DNA of 64,000 nt from Baekduia soli. Lineage in GTDB: Bacteria > Actinomycetota > Thermoleophilia > Solirubrobacterales > Solirubrobacteraceae. The notes under the pieces were generated by a model. That model ran no database searches and had not been told where the DNA came from. It saw nothing but the letters and a program-made list of their open reading frames with translations. Positions 16,942 to 25,124 of the stretch are shown here, in pieces; the first letter of the stretch is position 1; each line of letters begins with the position of its first letter. Where the stretch lies: the NCBI RefSeq assembly GCF_007970665.1, contig NZ_CP042430.1, positions 310,001 through 374,000 of the forward strand, given 5' to 3'. Both the position numbers and the translations under genes were made by a program.

Positions 16942-19022
16942 CGCGCGGGCTCCTGGATCGTGAGGACGATGTTTCCGATCTCGTCGATGCGCGCGCTGGC
17001 ACCTGGCGGGATCACGGTCGTCGAATCGGGTTGTTCGACGATCGCCGGGCCCGACAGCTCGTCCCCGGCGAACAGGCGCTCGCGGGCGTAGATCCGCGTC
17101 TGGACCCGCTGGCTCCCGTCGTCGGTGGCGAACACGACTGGCACCTCGGCGATCGGGGCGGGTCCATCGTTGCTGGTGGCTCCGCCAAGGACCGGCCAGT
17201 GCAGCTCCGGCATGCCCCCGGTCCCGGTGACTCGCACGGTGATGACGTGCACCGCGAGCTCGGCGAACCTGCCGAAATACTCCCGCTCGTGGCGCTCCTC
17301 GAACGCCTGGCGGGCAGCCGTCGCCCAGCCGACGTCGACGGCCGTCGACGGCACGGGAACGCGCAACTCGTAGCCCTGGCCCTCGTAACGACAATCCGCG
17401 GCGCGCTCGAGCAGGACGTCGCCGCCGGCGAACCCGGCATCCTCCATGTGCTCGGCGACGCGTACCTCCAGGTCGCGGTACACCGCCTCGAGGTCCGCCT
17501 CCTCGAGCCGGCTGAGATCCTGCCACGCACTGGCGGCCACCTCGTAGCGAACGTCGGACGCGAGGAGGCCCGCTGCCGCGGTGACCCCAGGGTGAGGTGG
17601 AACCACCACGTGCGGGATCCCGATCGTGCGGGCGATTTGCGCAGCGTGCAGTGGGCCTGCGCCGCCAGCGGCGACGAGGACGAACTCGCGCGGGTCATAC
17701 CCCTTGCGCACCGAGTTGGTCTCGATTGCGTTGACCATGTTGTGCACCGTGACCGCGATGACGCCCAGCGCCGCATCCTCCACCGACAGGCCCAAGGGAT
17801 CGGCGACGTGATCGGTCATGACGCGGCGCGCGCAGTCTGCGTCAAGGGGCATGCGCCCGCCCAGGAAGGCTCCCGGGCGCAGGCGGCCCAGCACGACGTT
17901 GGCGTCGGTCACCGTCGCGGCGGTCCCACCGCGTCCGTAGGCCGCCGGGCCGGGGTCGGCGCCCGCGCTCTCGGGGCCCACCTTGATGATCTGTCCCTCC
18001 TCGACCGTGGCGATCGAGCCACCGCCGGCGCCGATGGTCTCGATGTCGATCATGGGGACCATGACCGGGTAGTGGTCGATCGACGAGTCGAGCAGGTGCT
18101 TCATGCGGGCCTGGCCGGCGGGAGCCACGCAGATGTCGGCCGAGGTGCCGCCGACATCCAGCGTGATCGTGTTGGCGAACCCGCTGCGCCGCGCGGCGTC
18201 GATCCCGCCCAGCAGCCCTGCTGCCGGACCCGAGAGCACCAGATTGACCGGATATCTGCGCCCGTTCTCGAACGTCGTGATCCCACCCGAGGACTGCATC
18301 AGGTGCGGGTCACGGCGCAACCCCGCATCGCGGAGTTGCTCGAGCAGGCGATCCAGGTAGTGACCAACCCGCGGTCCGATGTACGCGTTGATCGCTGCCG
18401 TGGAGAACCGCTCGTACTCGCGGTGCTGGGGGCTGACGTCGCTCGAGACCGAGACGAAGGCGTCGGGCAGCACCTGGGCGGCAAGCGACCGGACGCGCTC
18501 TTCATGTTCAGCGTTGGCGAATGACCCCAGGAAGCAGATCGCGACCGACTCGATGCCCTCGTCCGCGAGGTAGCGGAGCTGAGTGGTCACGGCGTCTTCG
18601 TCCAGCGGCATGTGCACGGTCCCATCCACCAACATTCGCTCGGGCACGCAGCGGCGGTACTGGCGCAGGATCAGCGGTCGCACCTGCTGCGGGATGTCCT
18701 GCATGAGGCTGAACGTGTACGGCTTACGGTGGCGCGCGATATGCAGGATGTCGCGGAAGCCCTCGGTGGTGATCATCCCCACCTTGGCCCCGCGGCGTTC
18801 CAGGATCGTGTTGGTACCGACCGTGGTGCCATGCAGCAGCGCCGACAGCTCCGACGGCTCGGTGCCCGCGAGTGCGCAAACCTCCTGTACGCCCTGAAGG
18901 ATCGCCACGGACGGATCGGCCGGCGTCGACGCGAGCTTGTGTACGGTGATGCGCTCACCTGCCTCGTCGTACAGGATCAGGTCCGTGAAGGTGCCGCCGA
19001 CGTCCACGCCGAGTCTCCGCAT
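16938..19022 (-). CDS. hyuA: Hydantoinase A / oxoprolinase alpha-type subunit (pair 2)
   Basis: HyuA-family ATP-binding subunit of 694 aa. The phosphate motif VDVGGTFTDLILYD starts at about residue 6, LDVGGTSADICV lies near 285 and VLVAAGGAGPLHAAQIA near 450. The ATG before RRLGVDVGG is chosen because everything upstream lacks homology; the ribosome-binding site is weak. A perfect palindrome lies 2 bp before the ATG and may fold over the start. First gene of the operon hyuA2-hyuB2-amidase. A weaker copy of the GntR-type palindrome is found about 80 bp upstream. Confidence 0.92.
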   Translation of the reverse strand: MRRLGVDVGGTFTDLILYDEAGERITVHKLASTPADPSVAILQGVQEVCALAGTEPSELSALLHGTTVGTNTILERRGAKVGMITTEGFRDILHIARHRKPYTFSLMQDIPQQVRPLILRQYRRCVPERMLVDGTVHMPLDEDAVTTQLRYLADEGIESVAICFLGSFANAEHEERVRSLAAQVLPDAFVSVSSDVSPQHREYERFSTAAINAYIGPRVGHYLDRLLEQLRDAGLRRDPHLMQSSGGITTFENGRRYPVNLVLSGPAAGLLGGIDAARRSGFANTITLDVGGTSADICVAPAGQARMKHLLDSSIDHYPVMVPMIDIETIGAGGGSIATVEEGQIIKVGPESAGADPGPAAYGRGGTAATVTDANVVLGRLRPGAFLGGRMPLDADCARRVMTDHVADPLGLSVEDAALGVIAVTVHNMVNAIETNSVRKGYDPREFVLVAAGGAGPLHAAQIARTIGIPHVVVPPHPGVTAAAGLLASDVRYEVAASAWQDLSRLEEADLEAVYRDLEVRVAEHMEDAGFAGGDVLLERAADCRYEGQGYELRVPVPSTAVDVGWATAARQAFEERHEREYFGRFAELAVHVITVRVTGTGGMPELHWPVLGGATSNDGPAPIAEVPVVFATDDGSQRVQTRIYARERLFAGDELSGPAIVEQPDSTTVIPPGASARIDEIGNIVLTIQEPAR

Positions 19023-19024
19023 CA

Positions 19025-19041
19025 GGGCACCATAGGTGCCC
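19025..19041. promoter_or_regulatory. Perfect 17-bp palindrome at the hyuA2 start
   Basis: GGGCACC-ATA-GGTGCCC has two perfect 7-bp arms, ending 2 bp before the hyuA2 ATG on the minus strand. In RNA it would form a tight hairpin over the ribosome-binding region; in DNA it would suit a dimeric repressor. It does not resemble the GGTCTG-N5-CATACC sites. Function is not known. Confidence 0.4.
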
Positions 19042-19391
19042 CGCGGAGGACAGAAAAGCGACAGATGTCTCGTCGACGGGGATCGCACCGATACCCGTGT
19101 CTGGTCTGACCGGCGCACCACCCCCCGTGCTGCGCCGTCCACCATGCGTCCTGTCCCGGCTGGAGCGCATGGAGTCGGTGCCGCCCCCAAGCCGCACGAG
19201 CGGTGAACGCACTGGCAAACACGCCACGCCCGAGAGAGCCGAAGCGGAGCTCTCGTCGAGAGGCCGGATCGCCCGTCAACCAAGGTGGTTGCCTACGGAA
19301 GCGAAACGGCCCGAACCACCTCGATGCACCTGAAAATATCGTGGTGTCCCCGGTTCGAGTCCGCTGCCCTCAGCGGGCGTACCATCGAACC
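19042..19391. other. Divergent intergenic region hyuA2 / USP-like gene
   Basis: No gene is evident. It contains the weak operator-like site described separately and must hold the promoters of the two diverging genes. A tRNA-like T-loop heptamer near 19354 lacks a paired stem. Confidence 0.5.
19103..19119 (+). promoter_or_regulatory. Weak candidate GntR operator, site 5
   Basis: GGTCTG-N5-CGCACC matches the puuD-like site at 12 of 17 positions, with an intact left half and a degenerate right half. It lies about 80 bp before hyuA2. On its own it would not be convincing; its place before a third hyu/puu-type operon is the reason to list it. Confidence 0.3.
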
Positions 19392-19814
19392 GTGACCGGG
19401 CCATCGGCACACATCCTCGTCGTGGCGCACCGCACCGCCGCGACTCCGCGACTGTTGGAGGCGGTCCGCCGGCGGGCGCAGACCGGCCCGTGCCGGATCA
19501 CGCTGCTCGTCCCACGCCCCTACTGGGACCCCGACACCGAGGAGGCGGAGGCGGTCGTCGAGCTCGCCATCCCGCTGCTCGAGCAGGCGGCGGGCCGCCG
19601 CGTCGACGCGGTCACCGGAGGTGCCGACCCGGTCGAGGCGGTGCGGACGGTGATGACGACGACGCCGGTCGACGAGATCATCCTCTCCACGCTGCCCCGA
19701 CGGGTCTCGCACTGGTTGCATCGCGACGTCCCCGCCCGTCTGCAGCGCCTGGGGATCCCGATCACGGTCATCACCGCCGCGCAGTCCTCCCAGCGGCTGG
19801 ACACCGCGCGCTGA
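19392..19814 (+). CDS. Universal-stress-like (USP/HUP fold) small protein
   Basis: Product of 140 aa with an alternating beta/alpha pattern: HILVVAHRTA as first strand, ITLLVPRP as second, then a long helix, VDEIILSTLP and a final strand IPITVITA. This is the layout of nucleotide-binding universal-stress-type domains in actinobacteria, but the G-2x-G-9x-G(S/T) ATP loop is not clear. Instead STLPRRVSHWLHRDVP occupies that place. The GTG start is used because the frame upstream crosses the divergent promoter region. The role is unknown; a stress- or ligand-binding function is a guess from fold. Confidence 0.7.
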   Translation: MTGPSAHILVVAHRTAATPRLLEAVRRRAQTGPCRITLLVPRPYWDPDTEEAEAVVELAIPLLEQAAGRRVDAVTGGADPVEAVRTVMTTTPVDEIILSTLPRRVSHWLHRDVPARLQRLGIPITVITAAQSSQRLDTAR

Positions 19815-19886
19815 GACGCTGTCGCGCGGCGGCCGGATCATCGACGCGACTCGCGACCGGGCGGCGGTGAGAGTAGCCTCGTCGAC

Positions 19887-20447
19887 ATGCTCCCGGTGGA
19901 CGCGGTGAGCGCGACCTGGAGGGTGGCGGCCGCCACCAGCAAGACGCCGTTCTACGCGGTGGGCGGCGCGCTGGTGGCCTGGGCCGTCGCCTTGGCCGCC
20001 TTCGGCATGATCCGACCGGAGTTCCCGCGCATGCGACGCCCCAGCCTGGTCGTCATGCTGATCACCGGGCTCGTCGTGGTGGGCACGATGGCCGCCGCGG
20101 TGCTCACCGCGGGCGGTGAGGGGCAGCACGCCGCGGCGGCGCCCGCCGGGGCTCCGACGGCGTCGGCGACGCTGACGCTGAGCGCCGATCCCAGCGGCGC
20201 GCTCGCCTACGACACGCGCCAGGCCACCATCAGCGCGGGTGCCGACACGGTGCGGTTCGTCAACCGCTCGCCGCTGCCCCACAACGTGACGATCGCGCGG
20301 GGCGCGAAGGTCGTGGGGGCGACCAAGACGATCCAGGACGCCACCGCCACGGCGACCGTCACCCTGTCGCCCGGCCGGTATGTCTTCTACTGCTCGGTCG
20401 ACGGCCACCGTCAGGGCGGCATGCAGGGCACGCTCACCGTGAGGTAG
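19887..20447 (+). CDS. Membrane-anchored cupredoxin (plastocyanin-like)
   Basis: Product of 186 aa with two transmembrane helices (about 22-41 and 53-74), an Ala/Pro-rich linker and an extracytoplasmic cupredoxin domain (about 95-186). All four type-1 copper ligands are in place: H132 in LPHNVT, C169 in YCSVDGHRQGGM, H174 and M179. It should therefore bind copper and carry electrons outside the membrane, possibly near a terminal oxidase or other respiratory enzyme, though no such gene is adjacent. It follows the USP-like gene in the same direction after 72 bp. Confidence 0.82.
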   Translation: MLPVDAVSATWRVAAATSKTPFYAVGGALVAWAVALAAFGMIRPEFPRMRRPSLVVMLITGLVVVGTMAAAVLTAGGEGQHAAAAPAGAPTASATLTLSADPSGALAYDTRQATISAGADTVRFVNRSPLPHNVTIARGAKVVGATKTIQDATATATVTLSPGRYVFYCSVDGHRQGGMQGTLTVR

Positions 20448-20833
20448 CTGACGGCCACGGCGCGGTGAGGACGTCGCCCCGGTGGAAGCGCGAGCGCGGG
20501 GTGTGGCTACTTGTAGGCGATACCCGGTCTGGCGGCGTCGGCTACCGCGGCCAGGACGTTCAACAACATCACCCTTCTCCCTCGCGCCGTCTACATGCTG
20601 AACAACGGAGACGAGATCTCCGCGCTCGGGGTGTTTCCTTCGCCGTACCCAGCGTTCGCGGGCCATCGTCGGCGGAACGGACGCCCACAACGCGCACGCA
20701 GCACCCCTGACCAGCGTGTCGGCTGGGATGTCGTTCGCCGACACACCCATCCTGCTCCCATAGAGCCGCCCGACGTCGCTGCTGGAGGCGGTCGAGCCAC
20801 CGGTTCCCGGTGCGGGCGACGAGCCCCCGCCGG
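20448..20833. other. Gene-free convergent stretch
   Basis: Between the cupredoxin gene and the 3' end of the glycosidase gene. Possible frames here have unnatural Arg/Pro-rich composition and no recognisable domain. I see no clear terminator hairpin. Confidence 0.5.
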
Positions 20834-22087
20834 TCAGCAGCCTGTGGTTCCCCGCGCGCGCCAGGCGCGATAGGCCGGGTACAGCTTGGTGAGATGCGGG
20901 TCGGCGAGTCCGACAGGGAAGACCGGATCCTCGCGCAGCGTGTATTGGAAGGCGGCGCGCACGCGGCCGTCGACGGCCCACCGCTCCAGCTGGGAGCCCA
21001 TCTTTTGGCATCCTCCGGGCGCGTCGCCGATGCCGGTCTCGGTGATCCATACCGGCACGGGATTCGGGCAGCCGTGGCCATCAAGCGCGTGCTCGACGGC
21101 GGCCAGCAGCGCCTCGGTCCGGGACGCGGGCACCGGCTCGATGCGCACGCCGCCACCGCGCGGCCGCACGAGGTGCAGGTGCTGAGCCCAGGCGCCAGCG
21201 CCACAGACAAGCTTGTCGGGCATGTGGCGCACGAATTCGGCCGAGCCGACTGCCTTGGGTCGGCCTTCGGGAACGCCGGCTGTATCGCCGAGAACGAGAC
21301 GCTGCGCTCCCGGCGCTTCATCGAGTTCGTCGGCCAGGGCCTGCACGATCTGCGCGTATAGGCCGGGGGACCGGGGCGGCGCGCGGTCGTCGCCGCATCC
21401 GGTCCGCTGGGGGTTCAGGAAGCCCGGAGCGTTCGGCTCGTTCCAGGCGCTCCACCACGGCAGGTCGACCTTCAGCGAACGACCGAGGGCCAGGAGCCAG
21501 CGCACGAAGGCCCGGTAGGCGTCGAGGTCGGGCATCCGCTGGTACGACGTGGTGCCCGGTCGCTCGCAGCCCGCGACGCGGCGCGCGGCCCATCGCGGCG
21601 TGCCGAAGAGAACCAGCACGGGCTCTGCCCCCAGCGCCGCGACCGCGCGCAGCGTGTCGCGCAAACCAGCGTACGGGGCACACGGGGCCTGTCCTCGCAT
21701 GCACCCGTCGCTCGGAATCTCGGCGTTGGGCGCCAGGCCCTGGGTCGGCTGAAGGCGCGCCCAGTCGACCAGCACACGAACATACGCGGGCTTCAGCGCG
21801 ACGAGCCGGTCGCGCCACGGCCCGAACCCGGTCGGCTGCGGGCCGGGGGCCAGGAGATGGGGGTTGGACTCGGTGATGCCGACGGCGAGCACAGGCGTCG
21901 GCGACGTTGTGGTTTCGGGTGGCGCTGCGCTGATCGCAGGCGGCGCCGGGGTGGTGGCTCGCCGAGCCTGGTCGCCGGCGCCACAGCCGGCGACCATCAG
22001 TGCAGCAAGGGCCGCAAGCAGGACAGCTAGCCGCAAGTTGGACCACTGACTCAGAAGCCGGCCGAGCATCGACGTGCATGGTGTCAT
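20834..22087 (-). CDS. Secreted lipoprotein, clan GH-A glycoside hydrolase-like
   Basis: Product of 417 aa with a lipoprotein signal peptide (hydrophobic core about 18-33, lipobox VAGC, Cys35) and a Thr/Pro-rich linker. A TIM-barrel-like domain follows with two glutamates in the positions used by clan GH-A retaining glycosidases: WWSAWNEPNAP (E217, acid/base) and VPVWITETGIG (E350, nucleophile). GH39/GH5-like enzymes look like this, but the exact family is not certain. Two ATG starts 18 nt apart are possible and neither has a good ribosome-binding site. Probably a cell-surface polysaccharide hydrolase, divergent from the hydrolase gene that follows. Confidence 0.78.
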   Translation of the reverse strand: MTPCTSMLGRLLSQWSNLRLAVLLAALAALMVAGCGAGDQARRATTPAPPAISAAPPETTTSPTPVLAVGITESNPHLLAPGPQPTGFGPWRDRLVALKPAYVRVLVDWARLQPTQGLAPNAEIPSDGCMRGQAPCAPYAGLRDTLRAVAALGAEPVLVLFGTPRWAARRVAGCERPGTTSYQRMPDLDAYRAFVRWLLALGRSLKVDLPWWSAWNEPNAPGFLNPQRTGCGDDRAPPRSPGLYAQIVQALADELDEAPGAQRLVLGDTAGVPEGRPKAVGSAEFVRHMPDKLVCGAGAWAQHLHLVRPRGGGVRIEPVPASRTEALLAAVEHALDGHGCPNPVPVWITETGIGDAPGGCQKMGSQLERWAVDGRVRAAFQYTLREDPVFPVGLADPHLTKLYPAYRAWRARGTTGC

Positions 22088-22286
22088 CGGGGGCCGGGTC
22101 GACGGCCGCCTGGGCCCGTAATCCGTCCCGGCCCGGGGCCCCGTCCCCGACCGCCTCAGCCCCGGCCCCACGCAGTTCGGCCTCGACGGCGCCTGCCATT
22201 CGCAGCCGTGAACGCCGACCGTGGGACGAGGTCCTGCCACGGTCGCGGGTCGCGTCGGGGCCGCTGTCCCGGGGTACGAGTGAGTC

Positions 22287-23921
22287 GTGTCGTCCGCCAT
22301 CGTTGAGATCGCCGCCGCCGGTAAGCTGACCGGGGTCAAGACAACCGGCCGGTGGATCGGTGATGCCGACCGGCCTGTGCTCGGCTGGCTGACCACCCCG
22401 GTCGATGGGCTTGCCACCGCAGGTGTGTTGGTCGTGCCCGATGTCGGCGCGCAGTACTGGAGTGCGCACTGGACGTTGCGTGCGCTGGCCGAGCGTCTTG
22501 CCGGCGAGGGCCGCACCGTCTTGCGCCTGGACTATGACGGCACCGGTGATGCCGCGGGCGATCAGCGCGACCAGGGACGGCTGAACGCGTGGCGGGCGAG
22601 CGCTGCCGCCGGCGCCTGCGAGCTACGTGCGCTCGGTTGCACGCGGCTGACGGTCGTCGGCGTCCGCTTGGGCGCGATGCTGGCGCTGCTCGATGGCGCC
22701 GACCTTCGCGCGGACGAGGTCGTGGCCTGGGCGCCGGAGCCCTCCGGGCGGCGTTATGTACGCGCCCTGCGCCTGCTCGGCGAGCCCGTGCCCGGCGAGG
22801 AGTCGCTGACCAGCGGCGGCGTCCTGTTCTCCGCTGAGACGCTCGAGGCGCTCGGGACGCTCGACCTCGCCCGGATCGCTCGGGCGCCGGCGCTCCGAGC
22901 GCTGGTCATCGGCGACGTCGGGCGTCGAGCTGTCGCACGCCTGTCTGACCTGGGCGTTGAGCTTGACGTCGTAGGAGCCGACGACTCGCAGGTCGCATTG
23001 GACCGCTCGCCCGAGGATGCGCAGGTCGCCGTGTCAGTCGTCGAGGCGATCGCCGGCTGGGTCGCGCCGCCGGAGCCGGCCGCGCCGCTGCCGGAACCGC
23101 CGGCGCGCCCGATCGCGCGCTTGACGTGGCAGGGGCGCCGTGTGTCGGAGGAGATTGTGTCGGTGCACGGCCTCGCCGGCGTGCTCACCGAGCCCGTGAA
23201 CCCGCGCGCCGACGCATGCACGGTCGTGTTCCTGAACGCCGGGTCCTCCTCGCATGTGGGGCCGGCGCGCGCGTGGGTCGAGTATGCGCGGTCGCTGGCG
23301 GCGGCCGGGCACCGAGCGCTGCGCGTCGACTGGCGCGGCTGGGGCGAGAGCCCTGACGAGGGTTATGCGCCTGGCCGGCCCTACGATCCACACACGCACA
23401 CCGAGACGATCGCGCTCGTCGGTGCGCTGCAGGCCCTCGGCCACGAGCGCGTCGTGCTCTGCGGGCTGTGCGGGTCGGCGTGGATGGCGCTGCGCGTCGC
23501 GCGCGAGGCGCAGGTCGCGGGGGTGCTGGCCATCAACCCGCAGCTGTACTGGCGCTGGGGTGACCCGGTGCTCTCGCAGACGGACACGGGGATCGAGCGC
23601 ACCGACCAACGCCTGCGCGAGGAGCGCGGCCGCCGGCTGCGATTGTGGACGGCGCTGGACCTCGTCGGGCATCGACCGCCCGCGGGGCGCTTGCTCGACG
23701 AGCTGGCACAGGCACACGTGCCGATCCTGTTGCTGTTCGCCGAAGGCGACGACGGCTTGGGCTTCCTGCGCAACCGCCTGGCCCGCCGAGTCGCCACGCT
23801 GCGCCGCACAGGGTTCGTGCATGTCGAGGAGATCGCCGGGATCGACCACGGCATGCACCGTGCGTGGCTACGGCCGCAGATGGCGCGCGCGATGCTCACC
23901 CACCTGGATCGGATCGGCTGA
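22287..23921 (+). CDS. Tandem alpha/beta-hydrolase protein
   Basis: A 544-aa protein made of two alpha/beta-hydrolase-like halves (about 25-260 and 285-544) joined by a Pro-rich linker. Half 1 has LDYDGTGDA and the elbow VVGVRLGA, where Arg127 stands in place of the nucleophile, so it is probably non-catalytic. Half 2 has VDWRGWGESP, the elbow CGLCGSAW with Cys395 in the nucleophile position, and IDHGMH near the C-terminus as a candidate catalytic His. Similar proteins are found in exopolysaccharide/exosortase loci, but no such locus is visible here. The GTG start is chosen by length; it is followed by a GNAT gene 4 bp after its stop. Confidence 0.72.
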   Translation: MSSAIVEIAAAGKLTGVKTTGRWIGDADRPVLGWLTTPVDGLATAGVLVVPDVGAQYWSAHWTLRALAERLAGEGRTVLRLDYDGTGDAAGDQRDQGRLNAWRASAAAGACELRALGCTRLTVVGVRLGAMLALLDGADLRADEVVAWAPEPSGRRYVRALRLLGEPVPGEESLTSGGVLFSAETLEALGTLDLARIARAPALRALVIGDVGRRAVARLSDLGVELDVVGADDSQVALDRSPEDAQVAVSVVEAIAGWVAPPEPAAPLPEPPARPIARLTWQGRRVSEEIVSVHGLAGVLTEPVNPRADACTVVFLNAGSSSHVGPARAWVEYARSLAAAGHRALRVDWRGWGESPDEGYAPGRPYDPHTHTETIALVGALQALGHERVVLCGLCGSAWMALRVAREAQVAGVLAINPQLYWRWGDPVLSQTDTGIERTDQRLREERGRRLRLWTALDLVGHRPPAGRLLDELAQAHVPILLLFAEGDDGLGFLRNRLARRVATLRRTGFVHVEEIAGIDHGMHRAWLRPQMARAMLTHLDRIG

Positions 23922-23925
23922 GCCG

Positions 23926-24687
23926 GTGCTCGAGGACCTTTCGCGGCTGCGCTCGCTGCACGGCGCCACGGCTGTCCTGTGGGGCGGCGACAGCGCACGC
24001 GTCGAGGAGGAGCGCTGGGTCGCGCTGGGCATCGGGCGACACATCGACTTCAACATCGTCCTGCTCCACGGCCGCGCGGGCGGGCAGGCGATTCCACAGG
24101 CGCTGGCCGATGTCGCCGCCGCGGGCGTGCCGGCGATCGTCATGGTCACCGCTGCCGTGCTGGCCGACGTTCAGCAGCTCGTCGAGGCATCGTGGGTCTG
24201 CATCGGCGCCATGCCGCTCATGGCCCTCGACCTCCACAGACTGCCCGCGCCAGACGAGGCCGGCCTGCCCGTCCGGCGGCTGGCACCCGACGAGGTCGCC
24301 GCGGCACAGGGCCTCGTGCAGGAGGCCTTCGGCTATGACCGTGAGGCGGCGCGGACAGCCCTGCCCGAGACGGCCGCCGACGCCCCAGGACGCGCGGTGT
24401 GGGGGGTGTTCGACGACGACGGGACGCTGCTGAGCAGCGCGGGGACGATGGTCGTCGAGGACGTCGTGGCGGTCTGGTCGATGGCCACCGCAAAGGCGCA
24501 CCGGCGCAGGGGCCACGCGGCCCGGCTGCTGCGCGGCGCGCTGGCGGGGGCCCGCGACGAAGGCGCCCGGTCCTGCCTGCTGACCGCGTCGGCCGTCGGG
24601 GTGCCGTTCTACCGCGCGCTCGGTTTCACCGAGCTCGAGAGCTGGCAGCAGTGGTCGCGGCCGCGGTGGGTCCTCGGACGTGTATGA
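23926..24687 (+). CDS. GNAT-family N-acetyltransferase
   Basis: Product of 253 aa. The C-terminal half (about 120-245) is a GNAT domain: VAVWSMATAKAHRRRGHAARLL is its strand 4 and acetyl-CoA pyrophosphate loop (R-x-x-G-x-A type), and VPFYRALGFTELE its final strand-helix. The N-terminal half (about 1-110) has no family I can name; it may be a second, degenerate GNAT domain. The frame is open far upstream inside the hydrolase gene, but GTG 4 bp after the hydrolase stop is the sensible start. Probably co-transcribed with the tandem hydrolase. The acceptor substrate is unknown. Confidence 0.78.
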   Translation: MLEDLSRLRSLHGATAVLWGGDSARVEEERWVALGIGRHIDFNIVLLHGRAGGQAIPQALADVAAAGVPAIVMVTAAVLADVQQLVEASWVCIGAMPLMALDLHRLPAPDEAGLPVRRLAPDEVAAAQGLVQEAFGYDREAARTALPETAADAPGRAVWGVFDDDGTLLSSAGTMVVEDVVAVWSMATAKAHRRRGHAARLLRGALAGARDEGARSCLLTASAVGVPFYRALGFTELESWQQWSRPRWVLGRV

Positions 24688-25124
24688 CGCACCGCGACCA
24701 GGACCGGGCCGCCGGCAGCGTCACCAAGACGTGCGCCCCGCACTCCCTCGCCGCAATGGAGGCGGCCCATCGTCGAGCGTTCGCTCCGGCACGACGGCGT
24801 CAGGGCGCCGCAGCCCGTCGAGCGCGCCGAGATCCAGGGTGCCAGCATCGATCAGCCCAGGCAGTCAGCGACCCTGCGAGTCGGCCTCCGCTGGACCAAC
24901 CCGACGAACGCGCCGGTTCTGTGGCGTCTCAGCCGCCGGGCAGATCGCGCGACGTCGACGAGGTCATCGCCGCGAGGTCGAGCTCGGGCGTCATCGCGCT
25001 CAGCTGCTGCTGCCGTGCGCCATCCCGGCCGTCGCAGACCCCGATGAATCCGACGACGGCCGCCGACCCAGGCATCCGCCTCGCGCGGGCCCCTCAGTGC
25101 GTCTGCCGCTGGTAGGTTCACCCG
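24688..25124. other. Gene-free stretch before the SDR-like gene
   Basis: No frame shows natural protein composition and no RNA gene or repeat was recognised. The right end must hold the promoter of the SDR-like gene. Confidence 0.5.

Noticed and set aside
19349-19375. tRNA-like T-loop (TTCGAGT) before the USP-like gene
   Set aside because: Only three of five T-stem pairs form and no acceptor or anticodon stem can be found upstream, so neither a tRNA nor a clear attachment-site remnant is supported.
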